Source: Arthrobacter sp. zg-Y769 (GTDB taxonomy: Bacteria; Actinomycetota; Actinomycetes; Actinomycetales; Micrococcaceae). From it: a stretch of DNA of 64,000 nt. Below, one piece after another: positions 44,152-51,600 of this stretch. The stretch covers positions 1 to 64,000 of the forward strand of contig NZ_JAJJOE010000009.1 of assembly GCF_020907405.1 (NCBI RefSeq), written 5' to 3'. Both the position numbers and the translations under genes were made by a program. How positions within the stretch are numbered: the first letter of the stretch is position 1; every line of letters begins with the position of its first letter. The notes beneath the pieces were generated by a model that had not been told where the DNA came from, made no database searches, and saw only the letters and a program-made list of their open reading frames with translations.

Positions 44152-45261
44152 TTATTTGGTGTAGACAGGTTCTTTGGCCGCGCCGGACTTCGCTGCGCGC
44201 TTGTTGCGCACAATCGAGGAAGTCAGCGACGCAAGGATGAAGACGACGCCGATCAGGCCGGTGATGACCTCGTTGATCTCGATTTCGATGGTGAGCAGCA
44301 GGATGGTCGCAAGGGCGCCAATGGCCCAGTGGGCGCCGTGGTCCAGGTACACGAACTCATCCAGGGTGCCCTGCCTCACGAGGAACACGGTCAGGGACCG
44401 GACGAAGATCGCACCGATCAGGCCAAGGCCCAGGGCAATGATGATCGGGTCCGAGGTGATGGCGAAGGCGCCGATGACGCCGTCGAAGGAGAAGGACGCG
44501 TCAATGACTTCCAGGTAGAGGAAGAGCATGAAGGCTGCCTTGCCGGTGGCCTTCACCAGGGCGCCGTTGCCGGACTTCGGGGCACGTGCCTCGGCGTCGT
44601 CGGCATCGAAGTCGTCGTCGCCGTCGACGTCGAACATGTCACCCAGGCCGGTGACCAGCAGGTAGGTGATCAGGCCGGCAGCGCCGGCGACGAAGACGTC
44701 GGTGGTGTGCGAGGGATCCGAGAGGCCACCGGCGGCCAGCAGGGCGCCGAGGCCGACGATCAGGGAGGCGCCGTTGACCTTGCCGATCTTGGCGAACGGG
44801 GTTTCCAGCCAGCGCAGCCAGCGGACGTCACGGTCTTCGAACATGAAGTCCAGGAAGAGCATCAGCAGGAACAGGCCGCCGAAGGCGGCAATCTGCGGGT
44901 GCGCCTCGTGGAGCAGGTAGCCGTAGCTGCCGGGCTCATCCGGGTCGCCCTTCTCGAGGGCCAGCTGCAGGGCTTCGATCGGGTTGATGCTGGCGGTGAC
45001 GCCCACAATGACCAGCGGGAAAACGATGCGCATGCCGACGACGGCGATCAGGATGCCCACGGTGAGGAACATCTTCTGCCAGAATTCGCTCATCTTTTCG
45101 AGAATGCGCGCGTTGACCACGGCATTGTCGAAGCTCAGGCTGATTTCAAGGACGCCCAGGATGGCGCAGAGAATGAGTGCCTCTACCCCGCCGTAGAAGA
45201 ACGCCGTGACCAGCGCAGCGGCCGTGATAACAAACGACCAACCGAAAGTTTTGAAGAACAC
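44152..45261 (-). CDS. DUF475/TerC-like integral membrane protein
   Basis: This 369-residue protein has about nine membrane spans. Two acidic intramembrane signatures, LEISLSFDNAVVNA and DASFSFDGVIGAF, are the TerC/DUF475 motifs thought to bind or transport a metal ion such as manganese. A loop around residues 240-260 is very acidic (DVDGDDDFDADD). The GTG start at 45261 places a membrane span near the N-terminus and has GGAG upstream; the frame open to 45435 lacks family character. It is the first gene of the ter operon. Confidence 0.88.
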   Translation of the reverse strand: MFFKTFGWSFVITAAALVTAFFYGGVEALILCAILGVLEISLSFDNAVVNARILEKMSEFWQKMFLTVGILIAVVGMRIVFPLVIVGVTASINPIEALQLALEKGDPDEPGSYGYLLHEAHPQIAAFGGLFLLMLFLDFMFEDRDVRWLRWLETPFAKIGKVNGASLIVGLGALLAAGGLSDPSHTTDVFVAGAAGLITYLLVTGLGDMFDVDGDDDFDADDAEARAPKSGNGALVKATGKAAFMLFLYLEVIDASFSFDGVIGAFAITSDPIIIALGLGLIGAIFVRSLTVFLVRQGTLDEFVYLDHGAHWAIGALATILLLTIEIEINEVITGLIGVVFILASLTSSIVRNKRAAKSGAAKEPVYTK

Positions 45262-45536
45262 TCTGCTTGCAGCTCCTTCAGTTCCTGCGCGCAGCCGGTG
45301 GGGGCGGGAAGGGCAAAAACCAAGTAGGGATGGATGGATTCGAGAAGAATTAGGCTTCAGTATGTCGCACCCCTGATGCCGCGGGCAACTACTGCCGGTG
45401 ACGTTCGCGGAGAGGGTAGCCGTGGGGGAGTCCACGAAACCGCAGCGGCGGCTCCCATGATTGGTCGGCGGCCCCGGTGGTCTGAAAGAATAATGGAAAG
45501 CCTGCTTACTCAGGCACCCGTTTGAAGGAGGACTGC

Positions 45537-45842
45537 ATGCAGGACGAAATGTATGGGAACGGCAGCACGGAACCCGTCATGAACATTCCGGCGGCCGACG
45601 TCGTTAGCGGCGGCGCATCCGCCGCCGCGCCTGCCGAGGTGGATCCCGCCGAGGTTGCCATCCTGGCCCAGGCCGAGGACCCCGGAACAGATCCCCTCCG
45701 GCTGCAGGAGCTGGCCACCGACTATCCGCTGGCCCGCCCGGCCGTGGCCGCGAACCCGGCTGCCGGCCCGGAGCTGCTTGCCTGGCTCGGCGCGCTTGGC
45801 GACGCCGGCGTGAACGAGGCCCTGGCCCGCCGCGGCCGCTAG
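45537..45842 (+). CDS. Small protein with LRV-like repeat domain
   Basis: This 101-residue protein has a disordered N-terminal third. Residues about 42-100 then match the C-terminal domain of the zinc-ribbon protein at 51601-53844: both have a PLRLQELAT/PLARLQQLAT core, a P-x-ARPAV/RARVVV stretch with ANP/GNP, LAWLGALGD/LSWLSQLGD and a final VNEALxRR. It resembles the leucine-rich-repeat-variant (LRV) type. ATG 45537 follows AAGGAGG. It is divergent from the ter operon and followed by a strong hairpin. Confidence 0.75.
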   Translation: MQDEMYGNGSTEPVMNIPAADVVSGGASAAAPAEVDPAEVAILAQAEDPGTDPLRLQELATDYPLARPAVAANPAAGPELLAWLGALGDAGVNEALARRGR

Positions 45843-45867
45843 CCTCCACCGCTCCATCCGCATAAAG

Positions 45868-45897
45868 AACATCCCGCTGCATGTGCAGCGGGATGTT
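45868..45897. terminator. Bidirectional hairpin terminator
   Basis: A perfect 14-bp inverted repeat (arm AACATCCCGCTGCA) with a 2-base gap between convergent genes. It could terminate both the LRV-like gene and the anti-sigma operon. Confidence 0.8.
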
Positions 45898-45915
45898 GCG
45901 TTTCCGCTCCGGTTC

Positions 45916-46671
45916 CTAGATCTCGGCCACGGCCACGAGCGGGAACGTTGGGGTGGTGGAACCGCCCGCCGGTTCCACCGTCAGGGCCACGGCTCCGGCC
46001 CGGGCAACGTCGCCGCTGAGCCAGATGCTGACGTCCCCACCGGAAAAGTGCGTATCCGGAACGGGATTGTCGCCGTCAAGCAGCCATAGCTGGTACTCCC
46101 GCCCCTCGCCGGGATCGGGCAGGGAGTCCGCGACGAACAGGGCCTCGTCTTCCTCCCGCGAAACGACCAGGGTGGCCGGCCGGCCGTTGACGTCGACACG
46201 GTGGGTGGCGAGGTCCGGTGCGGCGAGGAGCCGGTTTTCCCGGCCCTGTTCCTGAGCTGCAAGCTGTTCCTGCTGGCGCTGCTCTGACTGGACGCCCAGG
46301 TTCCACCCGCCCAGGGCGATTCCCGGGAGGAGCACCGCGGCTGCGGCTGCGGCCAGCAGACGGCGGCCGCGGCGCCGTCGTCGTTCCTCCAGGGAGACGA
46401 CGACGGCGGGCACGGCCTGGGGGCCGGGCAGCGGCTTGGTGCCGTGGATGGCAGCGAGCACGGAAGTCCGCAGGGCAGGCGGGGGAGTCGAAGCCGTTCC
46501 GGCGGCGAGGTGGGCGGTGACGTCGGCGAAATCGGCAACCTCAGCCTGGCAGCGCGGACATTCCGCCAGATGCTGTTCGAATTCTTCGCGCTCCGCAGGC
46601 TCCAGGGCGTCCACGGCGTAGAGCGGGGCCAGCTCATGGAGATCCCCGGCGTTCCGGCTGTGCTCGTTCAT
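45916..46671 (-). CDS. Anti-sigma factor, RskA-like
   Basis: This 251-residue protein has an N-terminal zinc-finger-like anti-sigma domain (HLAECPRCQAEV near residue 35). A single membrane span follows at about residues 103-122 after a very basic stretch, and then an extracytoplasmic C-terminal domain (about 150-250) of the RskA type with LWLLDGDNPVPD. It would hold the sigma factor at the membrane until cleaved by proteases. It overlaps the sigma gene by four bases (ATGA). Confidence 0.88.
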   Translation of the reverse strand: MNEHSRNAGDLHELAPLYAVDALEPAEREEFEQHLAECPRCQAEVADFADVTAHLAAGTASTPPPALRTSVLAAIHGTKPLPGPQAVPAVVVSLEERRRRRGRRLLAAAAAAVLLPGIALGGWNLGVQSEQRQQEQLAAQEQGRENRLLAAPDLATHRVDVNGRPATLVVSREEDEALFVADSLPDPGEGREYQLWLLDGDNPVPDTHFSGGDVSIWLSGDVARAGAVALTVEPAGGSTTPTFPLVAVAEI

Positions 46672-47297
46672 GATCGTCCCCCCAATGCTGACCGAAGCTT
46701 CTTCAACCCGTCACGGATGCGGGCTTTGGCGGTGCCCAACGGGATGTCCAGGCGCAGGGCGACCTCCTGATAGGTGAATCCCTGATAGTAGGCCAGGGCA
46801 ACAGCTTCACGCTGAAGAGGAGTCAGGGCACTCAACCCGTTGCGCACCTCGTGGGTGTTCATTCCCTGCTCCACTTCCTGCCACGTCTGGTCCACTGGCG
46901 TTCCCGTCCGCTGGTCCTCGTAGGTCTGTTCCCGGTCCCTTTCCCGGGCCACCTGGCGTACCCGGTCCACCGCCCTGCGGTGGGCAAGGGTGCATAACCA
47001 TCCCAGCACCGTTCCCCGGGCCGGGTCGAATCGCGCGGACTGCTGCCAGGCCATCAGGTAAACCTCCTGGACAACCTCGGCGGCGATTTCCGGAGACCGG
47101 GTCACCCGCACCGCCAGCCCGTACACCTTCGACGAGGTGGCATCGTAGAGGGCCGCGAAGGCGGACTCATCCCCTTCCCCGCAGCGCCGCACCAGATCGG
47201 CGAGCCCGGCCCCCTGGCCATCCTCCGGAGTTTCCGGCAACGCGGAGGGCGCACGCCAGGCGGTGGAGTCCGTCGGACCGGTCCCGGGGTCAGTCAT
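46668..47297 (-). CDS. ECF RNA polymerase sigma factor, SigK-like
   Basis: This 209-residue sigma factor has region 2 (FAALYDATSSKVYGLAVRV and the following EVVQEVYLMAW) and region 4 (LTPLQREAVALAYYQGFTY with IPLGTAKARIRDGLKKL). Together with the overlapping RskA-like anti-sigma gene it forms a standard regulatory pair. Length and gene context fit SigK. ATG 47297 is preferred over longer starts up to 47489 because GGGAG precedes it and the extension is poorly conserved in style. The likely regulon includes the divergent CHRD-like gene. Confidence 0.88.
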   Translation of the reverse strand: MTDPGTGPTDSTAWRAPSALPETPEDGQGAGLADLVRRCGEGDESAFAALYDATSSKVYGLAVRVTRSPEIAAEVVQEVYLMAWQQSARFDPARGTVLGWLCTLAHRRAVDRVRQVARERDREQTYEDQRTGTPVDQTWQEVEQGMNTHEVRNGLSALTPLQREAVALAYYQGFTYQEVALRLDIPLGTAKARIRDGLKKLRSALGGRS

Positions 47298-47600
47298 GGG
47301 CTCCCACAGGTCATCCCTTCGGCGACGGCACCCGGCCGCGGCAACGGACGGGGATATGTTCGCTGAGAACACTGTCATACTTTTGCACCGCTCAGATACC
47401 GGGTCTCCATACCCGGTGTTCGCAGCCAGGCCGACGCCGGATGGGTCTCGTCCCTTTCTCCCCGGACAAGTAGCCGGTGAAGATTTCAAAGTATTTTTTC
47501 CTGGAACCCATCCGGGAACGGATCGGCTCCGAACCTTCCATGTCTAACCACCGATGCACAGCACCTCGATGTGCACACCGACACGACGAAGGAACCGATC
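47298..47600. other. Divergent intergenic region between sigma and CHRD-like genes
   Basis: About 300 bases with the promoters of both genes. GGAAC elements occur at 47503 and 47515 on the plus strand, resembling ECF -35 boxes, but no -10 element lies at the right distance, so a site is not claimed. Confidence 0.4.
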
Positions 47601-48374
47601 ATGAACAAGAAGATGCGCCTGCTAGCCGTTCCCACCCTGGCCCTGGGTGCGCTGGCCCTCTCGACGGGCCCCGCCATGGCCCACGGCGAAGACTCCTGGT
47701 CGAGCCAGGCCACGCTGAACACCATGAATAATTCCGGCACCACCGGCCAGGCGATGGTGGAGGTGCACGGTATGGAAGCCAAGGTGACGGTCAACGTCTC
47801 CGGTGCGGCTGAAACGTTCATGGACGGTCCCTTCCCACACGCCCAGCACATCCACATCGCCGCGCAGGGTGTCTGCCCGGGTCCCGACGCCGACACCGAC
47901 GGCGACGGCGTCGTCAACACCACCGAGGGCCACCCGTTCTACGGCCACATCGGCAACTCCCTCACCACCGAGGGCGATACCAGCGCAGACTCCGCCCTGG
48001 CCGTGGACCGCTTCCCGGGCGGATCCGCCTACACCTACGAGCGCACCTTCGAACTGACTCCCGAGACCGCAGCCTCGCTGAAGGACGGGTCCGCGGTAGT
48101 CGTAGTCCACGGCGTGGATCCCGCGCTGATGCCCGCCGCCGCAGCGGAGAAGATGTCCGACCTCGATGAGACGCTGCCTGCCGCAGCGACCCTCCCCGCG
48201 GCCTGCGGCACCCTCGCCGGTTCGCAGATGGCTGCGATGCCCGAAGGCGGAGCCGACACAGGCGTGGAGGCAGCAGCCAGCAACGGCAACGCCGCCGGAA
48301 TTGCCGTAGCCGGCGCCGGTGTCCTGGCCCTGGGCGGCGCAGCGATGGCATTCCGCCGTCGTGCCAACGCCTAA
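47601..48374 (+). CDS. Secreted CHRD-like protein with C-terminal membrane anchor
   Basis: This 257-residue protein has a signal peptide (MNKKMRLLAVPTLALGALAL, cleaved near AMA-HG). The central domain has histidine-rich AQHIHIAAQG and a DTDGDGVVN loop, reminiscent of CHRD domains and calcium loops. The C-terminus is a hydrophobic span followed by RRRANA. No LPXTG-type motif is present, although a sortase gene follows. ATG 47601 is preferred. The neighbouring sigma/anti-sigma pair suggests stress regulation. Confidence 0.8.
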   Translation: MNKKMRLLAVPTLALGALALSTGPAMAHGEDSWSSQATLNTMNNSGTTGQAMVEVHGMEAKVTVNVSGAAETFMDGPFPHAQHIHIAAQGVCPGPDADTDGDGVVNTTEGHPFYGHIGNSLTTEGDTSADSALAVDRFPGGSAYTYERTFELTPETAASLKDGSAVVVVHGVDPALMPAAAAEKMSDLDETLPAAATLPAACGTLAGSQMAAMPEGGADTGVEAAASNGNAAGIAVAGAGVLALGGAAMAFRRRANA

Positions 48375-48492
48375 GACTGACTCTTAGCTGAAGCGTCGAT
48401 TCCCATGACGGCATCCCGCCACGGCCGCCGCGCCAAGCCAGCCTGCAGCCCCGCCGGCTGAGCAACCTCCGGTACTGGCCCGCTCCGCACCG

Positions 48493-48930
48493 GTGTCCTT
48501 ATCTATCCCGGCTACCGGCACCGAATCCAGGCTCCTGCAGCTGGGACTGCGGGAGGACGGCTCCCTCGAGGTTCCGCCGGTGCAGCCAGGCTCGCCGGCA
48601 AGCTGGTACACCGGCTCGCCTACGCCGGGGGAACGCGGCCCGGCTGTGCTGCTGGGGCACGTCAACGCCACCGGCGGCGGCGAGGGGGTCTTCGCCGGAC
48701 TGCGGACCCTGAAACCCGGCGACCGGCTTGAGATTGCCAGGGAGGACGGGAGCACGGCAGTATTCTCCGTTGATCGTGGAGAGCAGTACGGCAAAGACGA
48801 GTTTCCGACGCTCGCCGTCTACGGCAACACGCCAGGCGCCGAACTTCGGCTGATCACCTGCGACGGTTTCGATCCCGCCACCGGGACCTTCGACGACAAC
48901 TACGTTGTCTATGCCACCCTCAGCCCCTGA
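48493..48930 (+). CDS. Class E/F-like sortase, N-terminally damaged
   Basis: The catalytic domain is clear: LLGHVNAT with the sortase His and LITCDGFD with the nucleophile Cys, followed by DDNYVVYA. The usual Arg before the last strand is not obvious. From the GTG at 48493 only 145 residues are encoded, with no membrane anchor. An ATG at 48405 starts a different frame (MTASRHGRRAKPACSPAG, then stop) that reads like a normal sortase N-terminus; the sortase frame is open from 48409 and continues after it. A deletion has probably removed the membrane span and shifted the frame. It may be a pseudogene. Confidence 0.65.
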   Translation: MSLSIPATGTESRLLQLGLREDGSLEVPPVQPGSPASWYTGSPTPGERGPAVLLGHVNATGGGEGVFAGLRTLKPGDRLEIAREDGSTAVFSVDRGEQYGKDEFPTLAVYGNTPGAELRLITCDGFDPATGTFDDNYVVYATLSP

Positions 48931-49104
48931 ACCTTCCCCGAATCTGCGTCTGAATCCGGGGAAGGAACCGGGTCGGAACTTCCCTTCCTTTTAACCAGTA
49001 GCCCGTGACGGCCCGTGCTAGGGTCTTGTGCGATACGTATCTGTTGGCTCGGGGGGACCATCACTTACTCCTTCCCGGGTCCTTTCTGGCATCCTGGGGG
49101 AGTC

Positions 49105-51513
49105 TTGAAACACTGCACGTCCTGCGGCGCTGAACTGCAGCCGCATTGGAAATTCTGTACCAATTGCCAGGCAGCACAGCCGGCGCAGACGCACGGCGTG
49201 ACCGCCGCATCCCCCGGCACTGAATCTGATGCAGCACCGAACGCCGGAACGCACGACGCCGCGCCCCGGCAGGCCGCAGACTCCCAGCAGGCGGTCGACC
49301 AGCAGGCGACCCAGCGGTTCGAGCAGAGCCCCGAGCAGCCGACGCAGCGGTTCGAGCAGTCCCCCGGGCAGCCGCAGCACAGCAACCAGCAGCAGGCACC
49401 GATGCACGTACCCGCTGCGGCAACCTCCGTTTTCGATCCGCCCGTTGTCGCGCACACTGCCGGACAATCCGGTCAGGCCGGCTCCGCTTACGCCAGCCCC
49501 GCAGGTGCGGGCCAGGCAGCCGCATGTCCGGGTGTACCGGGAGCCAACAACGGCGGTTCCGTCGGCGGCGGACCCACTGGGCCGCAGGGCCCCGCCGGAC
49601 CCGGCGCACCGTCGTCGGGCGGTAAGAAGCCCTCCCGCAAGATCATCATCCTGGTCTCCGTGCTGGCCCTCCTCGCGGTCCTGGGGCTAGCGGCGTTCTT
49701 CTTCGTGCAGAACATGGTCCGCGGAGGTGCCGGGTCTGCCGAAGGAGCCGCGGACAAGATGGTGGAGGCCATTGAGTCCAAGGACTTCATCGGACTGGCC
49801 ACCATGGTCCCGCCCGAGGAACGCGAACCGATGCAGCGCATCCAGGAACAGCTGGAGGACAAAGCCGAGGAATTCCGGCTGGAGGAAGCCGTCAGCAAGA
49901 TTTCCGACGAGGACTCCGAAGATGGTGAAGAGCTGACTTTCGACGGCATCAGCATCACCTTTGACGGCGCAGACCCCGAGGTCACCGAGATCGATGACGA
50001 GACCGCGCTGATCAAGTACACCACCGGCGAGGCACGGTTCCAGTTGGATCCGGCTGAAACCACGGGAGCCATCCGCTCCGGGCTCGAGGCCGCCGGCTAC
50101 GAGGACGAAGCAAAGATCGATGAGACCGTCCAGCTCAACGAAATGGGACCGGATGGTTCCCCGCTGACGCTCATTGCCACCCAACGCGACGGCCGTTGGT
50201 ACGTGAGCCCGCTGTACAGCATTGCCGAAATGATCAACGAGACCGGAAGCTTTGGCCGCGGCAGCGTCCCCGAATCGGCCGGCGGAAGCGACAGCCCCGC
50301 TGCAGCTGCGCAGGCCGCGGTGGAGGCCGTGCCGAACGTGGTTTCCGAAGGAAGCCTGACCCCGCTGGCTGGCACACTGTCCATCCATGAAGGCAGCCTG
50401 CTGTACCTGTACCAGGACATGTTCGACGAGATCATGGCAGGTGCCGGCGGGGAAGAGCTGAACATCGACGACGTCCGGTTTGCTGACGGTGAGAAGGACG
50501 GGGACCGTGCTGTCGCCGTTGTCGAGAACATTACGGTCGAGAGCGAATACGGCGACAAGATCACCCTGAATGGCGAATGCATCGAGGGCGAGAGCGAATC
50601 CGACAGCATCTGCCTCAGCGATTCCGGCTACTCCATTGATCCCTCCGTGGAGATGCTGGGCGGTGCCAAGATCATGAGCCTGACCACCATCAAGGAGGAC
50701 GGCAAGTGGCGGGTGAGCCTGGGGCACACCGTTGCGGACTGGATCATCAACTGGAGTGATTCCCTGACCCGTGAGCAGGCCCTGGCCATGCTGCAGATCG
50801 CGCACACCGAGGACACCACCGGAGACATCAGCGTGGACGAATCCACCGACGTGGAATTCAACTCGGCAGGCTTCGCCGTCCTCAACCTCACCGTGGACGA
50901 GGACATGGCGCTGGAGGCCGAAGAGGAATACGAGTTCGGCGACATGCTGGTTTATTCGGAGGACGGCAAGGAGAAGATCACGGACCTCGGATGGGGCGAG
51001 GAAGTCGAGGCGGGCGACTACAAGCTCGTGGTCTTTGCCGGCTCCGAGTGGCAGGAAGAATTCGCCGAGCAGGGCAACGACTTCAAGTACTCCTCCGAGC
51101 TGACCCTGGTCGAGGCGAAGGGCTACGGCTCTTCGGACTCCTCGTACTCTTCGGACGATTCGGATTATTCGGCAGATTCAGTGCCTTCCGGCTCATACAT
51201 CAGCAGCGATTTTGGTGTGCTTACCACTGAATCTGCGGAGGAAACCATGAAGAGCCACACCATCGCGGGAACCGATGTCGAAGCCGATCTGGAGATCAGC
51301 GCCGTCGGCTCATCGACTTCGACAGTGGTACTCGGCATATCGCTGGACGGTAAGGAAGAGAAGCTTGAAATCCCGAAAGGGGAGAGGGTCGATTACTCCA
51401 TCGCCTACCCCAATGACGGCAAGGACCATGAGCTGACGGTCCACATGCTGTCCTCGACGCCCGAGAGCGACTACGACCTCGTGAGCTATACGGTCGCGGT
51501 CAAGACGAAGTAG
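49105..51513 (+). CDS. Zinc-ribbon membrane protein with large acidic extracytoplasmic part
   Basis: This 802-residue protein starts with a zinc ribbon (CTSC and CTNC pairs in residues 4-20), followed by a Gln/Pro/Ala-rich linker with repeats of QRFEQSP and a Gly/Pro segment. A single membrane span lies near residues 177-200, and then about 600 very acidic residues follow with repeated TLIATQRDGRWYVSP-type strands (DUF4878-like pattern) and a Ser/Asp-rich stretch (about 680-700). The TTG at 49105 is the likely start, since the zinc ribbon begins there and GGGGGAG precedes it closely. Function is unknown; a sensor or envelope protein is plausible. Confidence 0.75.
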   Translation: MKHCTSCGAELQPHWKFCTNCQAAQPAQTHGVTAASPGTESDAAPNAGTHDAAPRQAADSQQAVDQQATQRFEQSPEQPTQRFEQSPGQPQHSNQQQAPMHVPAAATSVFDPPVVAHTAGQSGQAGSAYASPAGAGQAAACPGVPGANNGGSVGGGPTGPQGPAGPGAPSSGGKKPSRKIIILVSVLALLAVLGLAAFFFVQNMVRGGAGSAEGAADKMVEAIESKDFIGLATMVPPEEREPMQRIQEQLEDKAEEFRLEEAVSKISDEDSEDGEELTFDGISITFDGADPEVTEIDDETALIKYTTGEARFQLDPAETTGAIRSGLEAAGYEDEAKIDETVQLNEMGPDGSPLTLIATQRDGRWYVSPLYSIAEMINETGSFGRGSVPESAGGSDSPAAAAQAAVEAVPNVVSEGSLTPLAGTLSIHEGSLLYLYQDMFDEIMAGAGGEELNIDDVRFADGEKDGDRAVAVVENITVESEYGDKITLNGECIEGESESDSICLSDSGYSIDPSVEMLGGAKIMSLTTIKEDGKWRVSLGHTVADWIINWSDSLTREQALAMLQIAHTEDTTGDISVDESTDVEFNSAGFAVLNLTVDEDMALEAEEEYEFGDMLVYSEDGKEKITDLGWGEEVEAGDYKLVVFAGSEWQEEFAEQGNDFKYSSELTLVEAKGYGSSDSSYSSDDSDYSADSVPSGSYISSDFGVLTTESAEETMKSHTIAGTDVEADLEISAVGSSTSTVVLGISLDGKEEKLEIPKGERVDYSIAYPNDGKDHELTVHMLSSTPESDYDLVSYTVAVKTK

Positions 51514-51551
51514 CAGGCTTCCCGGCGGGCGGTTTAGCCTGCGGCCGGGTC

Positions 51552-51580
51552 TGCCGGAGAACCGGCATCAACGATTTTTT
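51552..51580 (+). terminator. Small hairpin with T-run between the zinc-ribbon genes
   Basis: A 6-bp stem (TGCCGG/CCGGCA, tetraloop AGAA) followed after 7 bases by six T. It could be a weak intrinsic terminator between the two related genes. Confidence 0.45.
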
Positions 51581-51600
51581 GAAGATTCAAGGAAGGCAAT

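Noticed and set aside
47500-47545. ECF-type promoter (GGAAC ... GTCT) in front of the CHRD-like gene
   Set aside because: The spacing between the possible boxes is 22 bases, too long for an ECF promoter.
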